Shown here one piece after another: positions 14,679 through 20,569 of a DNA stretch of 29,977 nt. The notes below the pieces were generated by a model, which had not been told where the DNA came from, made no database searches, and saw nothing but the letters and a program-made list of their open reading frames with translations. The first letter of the stretch is position 1; each line of letters begins with the position of its first letter. Origin of the DNA: a virus. Position numbers and translations under genes: made by a program. The stretch covers positions 1 through 29,977 of the IMG/VR virus record IMGVR_UViG_3300031951_000862, one strand, 5' to 3'.

Positions 14679-15902
14679 ATGGCGTTAGATAACCCGCTGA
14701 CCCGACAGTGGCTTGATCTGATCGCGTACGCCGAAGGTACGGATAGTGCTCGTCGCGGTGGCGGATATGATGTCATGTTTGGCGGAGGTCGCTTTCAAGA
14801 TTTTTCTAGACATCCCGATGTTGTTGTAAGCACTAAGGGTTTTCCGAAAGGTAGTGCTGCGGCGGGGCGTTATCAATTTATGCCCAATACTTATGCTGGA
14901 GCACAAAAAGCCCTAGGGCTACAGGGATTTGGTCCGCAAGAGCAAGATCTTGCAGCGATTTATTTGATGAAGCAACGTGGGGTCGACCCTACGAAAGATC
15001 CGATTACTCCGCAAACGATCGCTAAGCTTGCTCCTGAATGGGCTAGTTTGCCCACGCTGCAGGGTAAAAGTTTTTACGGTCAGCCCGTTAAATCTTTGGG
15101 TGAGTTGCAGGGTTTTTTGCAGAAACCTAGTGGCGGCGTTCCTTATCAGGTAAATCAAGCAGCCGGAGTTACTCCGGTAACTCTGCCTAGATATGATTTT
15201 CAAGGCGCTTTAAAAAATATTGTTACTCAATATGCTTTATCCGGAGCGGCACAACCAACAGGAGGAGATACTCAAAAAGCGCAAGTTTATCTACAAGCGG
15301 CGGAGGCTATAAAAGCAGACCCCGATAAATATGGAGAAGAAGGTAGAGCACTTGCCGAGCAGTATCAGTACAAAGCAAATGAAGTTATGTTTTTAGGAGG
15401 TGCTCCAGGAGGCAATGATCCTTCTAAGTTAATCATGGATATTTTAGGCGCCAAGATGAGTCAAAAAGCTTACGATGAGAGTCAAGCGGCTCAAGAAAGT
15501 TTAATTAATTCTCAGCTGGCTTCGGCTGGTCCTTCGGCTACTTCCGCAGTGGACCCAAATGCTCAGTTCATTAGCACGGTTGAACTAGGTAAAGCATTGC
15601 AGCGCAAGTACGGTCCTGGTGGATTGCGCATCGGCGAAAACCCAGCGTTTGGCCGCGTGGGCAAGCACAGCCCTGGTTCTCTTCATTATCAAGGTCGTGC
15701 TTTAGATATTACCGATTGGGGCGAGGGAGATTGGAAGAATAGAACCGTTCAGCTCGGCGAACAACTGAGGCAAGCTCTGCCTGGTGCTCAGATTTTCCAC
15801 CCTGGATACGATCCTGTCGGCGGTCATCATGAACATATTCATTTAGGTTTACCGGAAGGCAAAATTCCAGTAACTCCGGAACTCTTAAAGCTGATCGGTT
15901 AA
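14679..15902 (+). CDS. Bifunctional peptidoglycan hydrolase: lambda-R-like transglycosylase plus LAS-type peptidase
   Basis: A 407-residue protein with two murein-degrading domains. Residues about 5-150 resemble lambda endolysin R (GH104 lytic transglycosylase): LDLIAYAEGTD with catalytic E19 at the same position as in lambda R, then YDVMFGGGRFQDFSRHP, AAGRYQFMP and GFGPQEQDLAAIYLMKQRG. Residues about 295-405 carry a LAS-type (M15/DD-peptidase-like) metallopeptidase: H336 and D343 in LHYQGRALDI (HxxxxxxD) and H386-I-H388 in HHEHIHLGL as zinc ligands. A Gln/Ala-rich linker of about 140 residues joins them. No signal peptide or transmembrane segment is visible. No holin is seen beside it, and virion genes surround it, so it may be a virion-borne lysin rather than the endolysin. 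Confidence 0.85.
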   Translation: MALDNPLTRQWLDLIAYAEGTDSARRGGGYDVMFGGGRFQDFSRHPDVVVSTKGFPKGSAAAGRYQFMPNTYAGAQKALGLQGFGPQEQDLAAIYLMKQRGVDPTKDPITPQTIAKLAPEWASLPTLQGKSFYGQPVKSLGELQGFLQKPSGGVPYQVNQAAGVTPVTLPRYDFQGALKNIVTQYALSGAAQPTGGDTQKAQVYLQAAEAIKADPDKYGEEGRALAEQYQYKANEVMFLGGAPGGNDPSKLIMDILGAKMSQKAYDESQAAQESLINSQLASAGPSATSAVDPNAQFISTVELGKALQRKYGPGGLRIGENPAFGRVGKHSPGSLHYQGRALDITDWGEGDWKNRTVQLGEQLRQALPGAQIFHPGYDPVGGHHEHIHLGLPEGKIPVTPELLKLIG

Positions 15903-15907
15903 TTCGG

Positions 15908-15913
15908 TATACT
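15908..15913 (+). promoter_or_regulatory. -10-like hexamer TATACT, 27 nt before ATG 15935
   Basis: TATACT lies in the 32-nt gap after the hydrolase gene, followed by an AAAGGG stretch that could serve as a weak Shine-Dalgarno. Confidence 0.5.
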
Positions 15914-15934
15914 TGAGAAAGGGTTTTTAAGATT

Positions 15935-16432
15935 ATGGGCGCTAATCCGCAGCAGCAAGCTTTAGAAGCGGCTCAGTCATCGGTTGAGCAAGCTGTAAAC
16001 GAAGGTAAAAGACTCGCAAAAGATCTTCAACAACGTGGGGGAAAATATAGAAGCATGGCAGGAGATACTCAAGCTGACATGCTTGGGTTCTTAGGTGAGA
16101 AACAAGACCCGTCGTCTTATTACAGCCGTATCCAAAATCAATTCGGTCCGTTTATGACCGGAGAACAAGAGCGGTTCCAGACTCAACTAAATCAAGGAGA
16201 TTATCCTGTTCTTGGTAGCCCCTCTCATCAGCGTTTTGAAGATACTCTGGTCAAGAGCGCCAACATGTACGACCAGTACATCAAGCGTGGGTTAGACGAA
16301 GTTCAGCCTCGATTTGCTGCTATTGCTAACGACCCCGCATTCAATCTGCAGCTCGATAAGAGATCTATGGATTTAGCGCAAGGAAACATCAACCAAGATC
16401 AAGTCAAGCGTTTGACCACTTGGAATGTCTGA
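15935..16432 (+). CDS. Helical virion-module protein, function unknown
   Basis: A 165-residue Gln-rich helical protein (ALEAAQSSVEQAVNEGKRLAKDLQQRGGKYRSMAGD, FGPFMTGEQERFQTQLNQGD, ANMYDQYIKRGLDEVQPRFAAIAND). It may form a coiled coil at the N-terminus. No membrane segment and no family recognised. Its stop overlaps the start of the next gene by 8 nt, so the two are coupled. Its place beside the hydrolase suggests a virion or lysis-associated role, but this is only context. Confidence 0.65.
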   Translation: MGANPQQQALEAAQSSVEQAVNEGKRLAKDLQQRGGKYRSMAGDTQADMLGFLGEKQDPSSYYSRIQNQFGPFMTGEQERFQTQLNQGDYPVLGSPSHQRFEDTLVKSANMYDQYIKRGLDEVQPRFAAIANDPAFNLQLDKRSMDLAQGNINQDQVKRLTTWNV

Positions 16433-16718
16433 TCAAATCCCTATTGGGAAGCACGAGCGGAAGGTAGCTTTCCACGCGGAAGCTCCTTTCGCTAAACATG
16501 ACTACCGCTATCGGCAGCGTGGCGACATTCGTATGGCCGGGACTGTTTGGAGCGAAAGTCCGCAGGAACGGGGTCAACGTCTGTCGCGCGAATACTTACG
16601 CAAGAAAATGCGCGGTGTGCCTGTTGGATTAGGTTTCGGAGAGAACGATAAATTCGGACCTGATAATTCTTACGACACCCGTCAACTGATCAAATATACA
16701 CACGCCCGAGAATACTGA
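16425..16718 (+). CDS. Small basic protein, function unknown
   Basis: A 97-residue protein rich in Arg, His and Lys (KHERKVAFHAEAPFAKHDYRYRQRGD, ERGQRLSREYLRKKMRG). It begins inside the end of the preceding gene and converges with the Dam-like gene, overlapping it by 29 nt. No domain recognised. Confidence 0.62.
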   Translation: MSDQIPIGKHERKVAFHAEAPFAKHDYRYRQRGDIRMAGTVWSESPQERGQRLSREYLRKKMRGVPVGLGFGENDKFGPDNSYDTRQLIKYTHAREY

Positions 16719-17268
16719 ATAACGCGCTGAACTCTAAGATCTTTCTGTCCGCTTTATAAGGCGAAGGAAAATAATACACAAACCCATAAATTTTGTTGGT
16801 GTTTACTTTAGTAAACTCTTTATCGTCGTTTCTGAGTTTAGGGTGTTCTTTCAAAATACACATGGGCAAATCCAATCCTATTTTCTGAGCGGCCAGCAAA
16901 GCGACATCTGTAGACGTCAAAAACAAGATACCTTCTTCAAATTCTCCTAAGGTGTATTTTCTGAACATTTCCTCCATCCAAACTCTCTGGGCGGACTTAA
17001 CAAACCGCTTCTTTTTTGTCCATAGATTTCTGTCAGGCGGTTGTTCTGCCCCAGTCAAAATATCCCGTGGAGGATATAAATACACAGATTTTGCTTTCCA
17101 GATTTGTCGCAATCCCTGATGCTCTGGACAAAAATAACGATTTGCGTGTATTAATTTGTTTGCGTTATGACTACTTGCTGGATCTAAATCAATCTCACCG
17201 TCAAAGAACGCAGTGACGGTCGCTATTAGCTCTACAGGAGAAACAAAATCAACAGCATTAATCGGCAC
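16690..17268 (-). CDS. Dam-family-like protein with an altered catalytic motif
   Basis: A 192-residue protein resembling phage N6-adenine methyltransferases of the Dam (PF05869) type. The N-terminus reads FVSPVELIATVTAFFDGEIDLDPASS (residues 8-33), then ANKLIHANRYF and QGLRQIW, all in the usual order ('tP..li..v...fg.IDLDPAss..an....a..yyt...dGL.q.W'). The catalytic NPPY/DPPY is replaced by YPPR (65-68, in SVYLYPPRDIL). The C-terminal half (FEEGILFLTSTDVALLAAQ) keeps the strand that normally follows. Methylation is therefore doubtful; the protein may bind DNA or cofactor only, or use a variant motif. It overlaps the upstream gene by 11 nt on the minus strand. Confidence 0.65.
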   Translation of the reverse strand: MPINAVDFVSPVELIATVTAFFDGEIDLDPASSHNANKLIHANRYFCPEHQGLRQIWKAKSVYLYPPRDILTGAEQPPDRNLWTKKKRFVKSAQRVWMEEMFRKYTLGEFEEGILFLTSTDVALLAAQKIGLDLPMCILKEHPKLRNDDKEFTKVNTNKIYGFVYYFPSPYKADRKILEFSALFSILGRVYI

Positions 17269-17668
17269 TTGTTACTTGCTCTTCAAGCACTTCATCAATT
17301 TTATTTTTATCTAACACATGTATGCTCATTCCGTTTATGTCGAGCATAACTACAATAGGATCATCTTTTTCTTTCTCAATTACTTTGATTAACTTTTTGA
17401 AGAATTTAGCCAGGTCGTTGTTAAGCATTTCTTCCGCCAAAGCCATATCGGTCTGGATATCTTTGACGGTCAGAAATTGAGACGCCTCGGCATTACTAGT
17501 GTTAAAAAAAAGAGCGCCCTCTCCTTTATAAGTTTTGAACTCGTCGTGGAGGGTAATGATATCCCCAATAATCATTCGGGCGACGTTAGCCGCCATCCGC
17601 TTCTTTGTTTCAGACCCTGAAAAAAGATTGTACTTGAGACGCTGTGCGACTTGACTAAGATCAGGCAT
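17258..17668 (-). CDS. Hypothetical protein in the minus-strand operon
   Basis: A 136-residue helical, charged protein (AQRLKYNLFSGSETKKRMAANVARMIIGDIITLHDEFKTY, DMALAEEMLNNDLAKFFKKLIKVIEKEKDD) with a short C-terminal beta part (IVVMLDINGMSIHVLDKNKIDEV). No family recognised. It overlaps its neighbours on both sides (11 nt downstream, 8 nt upstream), so it belongs to one transcription and translation unit with the Dam-like gene. Confidence 0.65.
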   Translation of the reverse strand: MPDLSQVAQRLKYNLFSGSETKKRMAANVARMIIGDIITLHDEFKTYKGEGALFFNTSNAEASQFLTVKDIQTDMALAEEMLNNDLAKFFKKLIKVIEKEKDDPIVVMLDINGMSIHVLDKNKIDEVLEEQVTSAD

Positions 17669-17993
17669 CGGTATACCCCGTGAAGTTGTTCCAAGCGTCC
17701 GCTAGCACTCTAGCGCTATCGTAAAGATAGTTACTTGGGTTGCTTTCGTCTGGATCTAGCTTACAGTAATGCCGTCCTTCGACCAGTCCGGATTTCCCAC
17801 CAGAGACAATACCTTGATGGATGAGCTTGTCAATTTTAATTGAAGCTACTCCAAGTCTTTCGGCGAGAGCTCGTTTAGCTATGAAGGCCGTGGTTACGGA
17901 TCCAGATTTTGCGTTGGCCAGGATTTGAAGTGAAGTGTCAATGCTGCGAAGAATTTTGTTTAAATCTGAAACAACGATGTGACTCTGGGACAT
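17661..17993 (-). CDS. HTH-like protein, first gene of the three-gene minus-strand operon
   Basis: A 110-residue protein. Residues about 38-65 (FIAKRALAERLGVASIKIDKLIHQGIVSGGKSG) look like a helix-turn-helix with a following wing, and GRHYCKLDP may be a second beta element. A role in DNA binding is inferred from this pattern. The ATG at 17993 lacks a Shine-Dalgarno and is preceded by the palindrome-rich stretch 18009-18091. Its stop region overlaps the next gene by 8 nt. Confidence 0.6.
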   Translation of the reverse strand: MSQSHIVVSDLNKILRSIDTSLQILANAKSGSVTTAFIAKRALAERLGVASIKIDKLIHQGIVSGGKSGLVEGRHYCKLDPDESNPSNYLYDSARVLADAWNNFTGYTDA

Positions 17994-18008
17994 AGGTAGA
18001 AGGGGGCT

Positions 18009-18091
18009 GGGTCCGCACCGAGCGCTCGGCAGGGACCTTCACTTACCAGCGCTCGGAAAGGGTGAAAACGAGCGCTACCCCCGACGGTAGC
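18009..18091. repeat. Palindrome and three AGCGCT repeats upstream of the 17993 operon
   Basis: A perfect 12-bp palindrome CCGAGCGCTCGG (18018-18029) is flanked by GGTCC (18010-14) and GGACC (18033-37), giving a strong stem. AGCGCT recurs at 18048-18053 (followed by CGG) and 18071-18076. A further hairpin, GCTACC (18074-79) with GGTAGC (18086-91), follows; read on the minus strand it precedes TTTT and may end the 18130 gene's transcript. Candidate operator or RNA element; the rest of 17994-18129 shows no gene. Confidence 0.6.
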
Positions 18092-18129
18092 AGAAACGAA
18101 CCCTTCTTGTCGTTACTGCAGACTTTATT

Positions 18130-18546
18130 TTACAGAAGCTTTTCTAGCTGCGCTACAAAGTCTTTAGGTTCTTCAATCAAAAGCTTGATAACAGAATCTA
18201 GCTTAGAGATAGTTACAGCTTCTTTTCGTTCATTAATTAGTAACCAATATGTGTAAGCATTTAGAAGATACATATGCGTTTGTTTTGCACGCAATGCCTG
18301 TGTCTTCCATTTGTCGTGATCAAAAGCGCTGCCGTGGCGGGAGCTACCTGTTTTAAGTTCTAGATCTCGGATCTCAATTTGAAGGTCAATATCCTTGATT
18401 GTGTACTCTAAAGAACTGATTTTGGCCTTGCACTCCGGTTCAGAGCGTGGTTCTTCGTTATCCGTATAAATCCAACTCGGCAGATTTTCTACGATGTACT
18501 CAGAACGCCACAGAAAAGGCTTCTGCTGGGTATCAGAAAAACTCAT
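18130..18546 (-). CDS. Hypothetical helical protein, minus strand
   Basis: A 138-residue protein. The middle is strongly helical and charged (ECKAKISSLEYTIKDIDLQIEIRDLELKTG), probably a coiled coil, followed by KTQALRAKQTHMYLLNAYTYWLLINERKEAVT. No family recognised. It overlaps the upstream winged-HTH gene by four bases (18543-18546), so it is coupled to it. Confidence 0.65.
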   Translation of the reverse strand: MSFSDTQQKPFLWRSEYIVENLPSWIYTDNEEPRSEPECKAKISSLEYTIKDIDLQIEIRDLELKTGSSRHGSAFDHDKWKTQALRAKQTHMYLLNAYTYWLLINERKEAVTISKLDSVIKLLIEEPKDFVAQLEKLL

Positions 18547-18875
18547 TCTAAGAGTGAGGTATCAATAAGATTGGTGAAATTGCCGTTTGTACAGTAATAA
18601 ACGTGATGCTCAAACTTTATTTGACAAATCAAATTTAAATTCATCAATCGTTTGAGCTGACTAAGGGCTGCCACTTTGGACATACCTAGAGCCTCGGCTA
18701 TTTCTGTAGCGGATAACGGCTGCTCGGATTTTAACACCTCAACTAGATCGCGATAGCTTCGGATTGCAGAGGTTTGTTTCTTAATGCGGAGATAGTCCTC
18801 ACTGAAATATTTTGGCCGTGAGTCATCTCGATAAGTTCCTGGATTGCTCTGTTGGTCATTTTGCGCTTGGCCCAT
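18543..18875 (-). CDS. Winged helix-turn-helix regulator
   Basis: A 110-residue protein. Residues about 40-100 form a winged-HTH pattern: SYRDLVEVLKSEQPLSATEIAEALGMSKVAALSQLKRLMNLNLICQIKFEHHVYYCTN, i.e. helix 1, helix-turn-recognition helix, and a beta wing, like ArsR/MarR-type DNA-binding domains. The first 39 residues are polar and probably disordered; they are encoded within the 3' end of the upstream HNH-like gene (133-nt overlap). I see no better start nearer the domain, so ATG 18875 is kept, but the overlap makes it less certain. Confidence 0.68.
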   Translation of the reverse strand: MGQAQNDQQSNPGTYRDDSRPKYFSEDYLRIKKQTSAIRSYRDLVEVLKSEQPLSATEIAEALGMSKVAALSQLKRLMNLNLICQIKFEHHVYYCTNGNFTNLIDTSLLE

Positions 18876-19426
18876 CGCAGAACGTCAAGGTGCATGTCGG
18901 AGCTTACCTTTTTAGCAGGACTCGTCGCAAGGTGCATGTGGTGTGGGTTCAAACAATTCGCGTCCCCACATTTCATCAGTACTTTGTCCTTGGTTTCCAG
19001 ATCCACCCCGAAAAATCTGGCATAGATAAAGCGGCGTGGACGCATCAAGGTGCCGTCAGTCGAGTCGACGAGCCGTTTAGGCAGAACTGAGGCGTACAGG
19101 TGTTCCGCCGGGTCGATGACGTATTTATGTTGGAGCATCCAGGCTTGGAACCGGTCCGAAGCCGAGCTCGTCGAAGCGTTCTTAAGTTCGGCGGTGCAGA
19201 CCGGGCAAGCGAACGAGCTGGCTAGTCGGCAGCGATGGTCGAAGTCCTTTGCCAGAAGGGCTACCGGAGGCGTCCGGCGGCACTGGCAGGTCGCAACAAC
19301 CACGCCGCCGTGGTGCTCGATGCGCAGGTAGTCGAGTTGTTCGGTGTGATCCGGCGGATCGTCAGGGAGCGGCTGGGGTTCGGCATCCAGCAGGCCGAAC
19401 ATAAGTAGTAGTACTGAGTTACACAT
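18743..19426 (-). CDS. Zinc-binding HNH-like protein with C-terminal HTH
   Basis: A 227-residue protein, first gene of the minus-strand block. It has a Cys-rich N-terminal part (C47, C49, C66, C74, C77), possibly a zinc ribbon. It then has KVLMKCGDANCLNPHHMHLA (residues 148-167), matching the HNH pattern 'vlHkC.n..CvNPdHL' of phage nucleases. The usual catalytic His before K-C is Met151 here, so nuclease activity is doubtful. Residues about 180-220 (LRWAKRKMTNRAIQELIE, ISVRTISALRNK) resemble an HTH. This could be a DNA-binding relic or a repurposed regulator. ATG 19426 is used; ATG 19402 (M9) is an alternative. Confidence 0.68.
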   Translation of the reverse strand: MCNSVLLLMFGLLDAEPQPLPDDPPDHTEQLDYLRIEHHGGVVVATCQCRRTPPVALLAKDFDHRCRLASSFACPVCTAELKNASTSSASDRFQAWMLQHKYVIDPAEHLYASVLPKRLVDSTDGTLMRPRRFIYARFFGVDLETKDKVLMKCGDANCLNPHHMHLATSPAKKVSSDMHLDVLRWAKRKMTNRAIQELIEMTHGQNISVRTISALRNKPLQSEAIAI

Positions 19427-19450
19427 GAGTCACAGTGCCTCAACATGCTC

Positions 19451-19456
19451 AGTGTA
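19451..19456 (-). promoter_or_regulatory. -10-like hexamer TACACT (minus strand), 30 nt before the start at 19426
   Basis: Read on the minus strand this is TACACT, at a spacing close to that of the other hexamers. No clear -35. Confidence 0.35.
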
Positions 19457-19858
19457 GCGCATAGCACTTACTGGATGCCCGACAGCGGATTTTCTTCCCT
19501 ATCCGTACCGCCCTGAACCCCATACGAGACGGATGAGACGGGCGCATAGGCGGCTTTTTAGCGCACAGAGTGCTTTGGAGTGATGGGTCCGTTTAGAGAG
19601 GTAAGTAAAAAGGATTTTCTATTAAAGACCGACTTAACGGGTTTTGCTAGCTACTGCCGGCTTTAACTAAGCGTATTTTAGGTGCGCATTAAAACGCACT
19701 TTAAGGAGCGTCTTAATTGTTATAAAGTACCACTTACTTATTTAAATACGTAACTAACTCAGTGTGCGTGCAATTTACGTTAAGCGAACAGAGCTCCGAA
19801 GGGTTTGTTTCGAGCTTTGTTTTGCAGAAGCGCCGTGGAAATACGTCAATTTATCGGT

Positions 19859-19889
19859 TTGACACACGGGGTTTTATGTGTCTTATACT
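19859..19889 (+). promoter_or_regulatory. Sigma-70-type promoter TTGACA / TATACT
   Basis: A perfect -35 TTGACA (19859-19864) and a -10 TATACT (19884-19889) are separated by 19 nt; with TTATAC as the -10 the spacer is 18. The -10 lies 27 nt before ATG 19911. It is one of the two full sigma-70 promoters in the window and is probably read by host polymerase. Confidence 0.72.
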
Positions 19890-19910
19890 TGGTGTAACTT
19901 AATTCCGATT

Positions 19911-20084
19911 ATGGACTGTACGCTCTCTGCCTGGAATAAGATCTCTGAATCACCTGATACAGAATTTTGGCAACTGTGTCGTCAGAGGAGTTCGGAACTC
20001 GGCATACCAGCCTGGATGCTCGCTGAGGAGGGTTTCCGTCATGAGCAGCGGGCGTTACGGAAAGCTCAATCCGGGCCTACGTAG
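19911..20084 (+). CDS. Small protein behind a strong promoter, function unknown
   Basis: A 57-residue protein beginning MDCTLSAWNKISESPDTEFW and ending EEGFRHEQRALRKAQSGPT, helical and polar. The frame is open from 19878, but the promoter's -10 (19884-19889) shows that ATG 19911 is the start. Expression directly from a good sigma-70 promoter suggests an early gene. Its TAG stop (20082-20084) lies within a palindrome that may be the operator of the next gene. Confidence 0.62.
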   Translation: MDCTLSAWNKISESPDTEFWQLCRQRSSELGIPAWMLAEEGFRHEQRALRKAQSGPT

Positions 20085-20091
20085 GGATTGA
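20066..20091. promoter_or_regulatory. Nested palindrome overlapping a promoter: operator candidate
   Basis: TCAATC (20066-20071) pairs with GATTGA (20086-20091), enclosing a perfect 10-bp palindrome CCTACGTAGG (20076-20085). The right arm overlaps TTGACA (20088-20093), the -35 of the promoter before the double-HTH gene. This arrangement is typical of an autorepressor site. Confidence 0.5.
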
Positions 20092-20116
20092 CAGTTTGCT
20101 CCGAGGGGTCTAGCCT
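20088..20116 (+). promoter_or_regulatory. Promoter TTGACA / TAGCCT before the double-HTH gene
   Basis: A perfect -35 TTGACA (20088-20093), a 17-nt spacer and TAGCCT (20111-20116) 27 nt before ATG 20138. The -10 is weak, which would suit an activator-dependent or repressed promoter. Confidence 0.55.
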
Positions 20117-20137
20117 CTGATGGGCTCTTAATCCCTC

Positions 20138-20539
20138 ATGCAAATCCAATCAAAAGAAGACGTACAAACGTACTGGGGTCAGTACGCGAGCAAGGAAGCT
20201 CGGAAAGACCGTTTTGAACGAATTTACAGTCTTTACGTACAGGAGGGTTTTTCCCTTCAGCAGATTGCTGACGAATTTAAAATCTCAAAACAACGGGTTC
20301 ACCAAATCCTTATGAAGGAAGCAAAAGAACCAGAGATGTTAGCTGTTAAAAAAAGAGCTGATATGGTCGAGCGTAACACCTGGCGTACAAAAGAGATAAT
20401 CTATCAACTTGAACAAGGTCTTAGCTGCCCTAAGATAGCAAAATTGTTAGACATATCTGTTAATGTTGTAAAAAGAGTAAGCGCTATACACAATAAATCG
20501 AAAAGAGCCTCAGACTGTAACGGACTTTCTGTGAGTTAG
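20138..20539 (+). CDS. Double helix-turn-helix regulator (sigma-region-4-like)
   Basis: A 133-residue probable transcription regulator. HTH 1 at residues about 35-60 reads YVQEGFSLQQIADEFKISKQRVHQILMK, close to sigma region 4 ('G.sl.eIa..lgiS..RV.Qil'). HTH 2 at about 88-118 reads YQLEQGLSCPKIAKLLDISVNVVKRV, a second, similar unit. The linker is basic. It is preceded by a TTGACA promoter overlapped by a palindrome, and its TAG stop forms part of TAGAAT, the next promoter-like hexamer. It may control its own promoter or the fibre genes downstream. Confidence 0.78.
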   Translation: MQIQSKEDVQTYWGQYASKEARKDRFERIYSLYVQEGFSLQQIADEFKISKQRVHQILMKEAKEPEMLAVKKRADMVERNTWRTKEIIYQLEQGLSCPKIAKLLDISVNVVKRVSAIHNKSKRASDCNGLSVS

Positions 20540-20542
20540 AAT
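20537..20542 (+). promoter_or_regulatory. -10-like hexamer TAGAAT made from a stop codon, 33 nt before ATG 20570
   Basis: The TAG stop of the double-HTH gene forms the first half of TAGAAT. The spacing is slightly longer than usual; a GGAGG (20551-20555) lies between it and the start. Confidence 0.4.
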
Positions 20543-20569
20543 TAGTCGCAGGAGGCGGGTTAATTTTTG

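Larger units (their letters stand above)
19427..19910. promoter_or_regulatory. Divergent control region without genes (484 nt)
   Basis: This gap separates the minus-strand regulatory block from the plus-strand genes. It holds TACACT for the minus strand (19451-19456) and a TTGACA/TATACT promoter for the plus strand (19859-19889). It has a repeated GAGACGG near 19526-19541 and two short inverted repeats: GTGCG/CGCAC (19682-86 and 19695-99) and TTAAG/CTTAA (19701-05 and 19712-16). A TATAAA at 19721-19726 has no start after it. The 19600-19760 part is AT-rich. It could hold operators or an origin; no ORF of note. Confidence 0.55.

Noticed and set aside
17994-18129. Possible tRNA in the hairpin-rich gap (a GGGTTCG on the minus strand)
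   Set aside because: No TTCRA with a matching 5-bp arm, no anticodon arm and no acceptor stem could be drawn.
18062-18256. 64-codon plus-strand frame starting in the AGCGCT repeat region
   Set aside because: It runs antisense through the 18130-18546 gene and has no ribosome-binding site or recognisable sequence.
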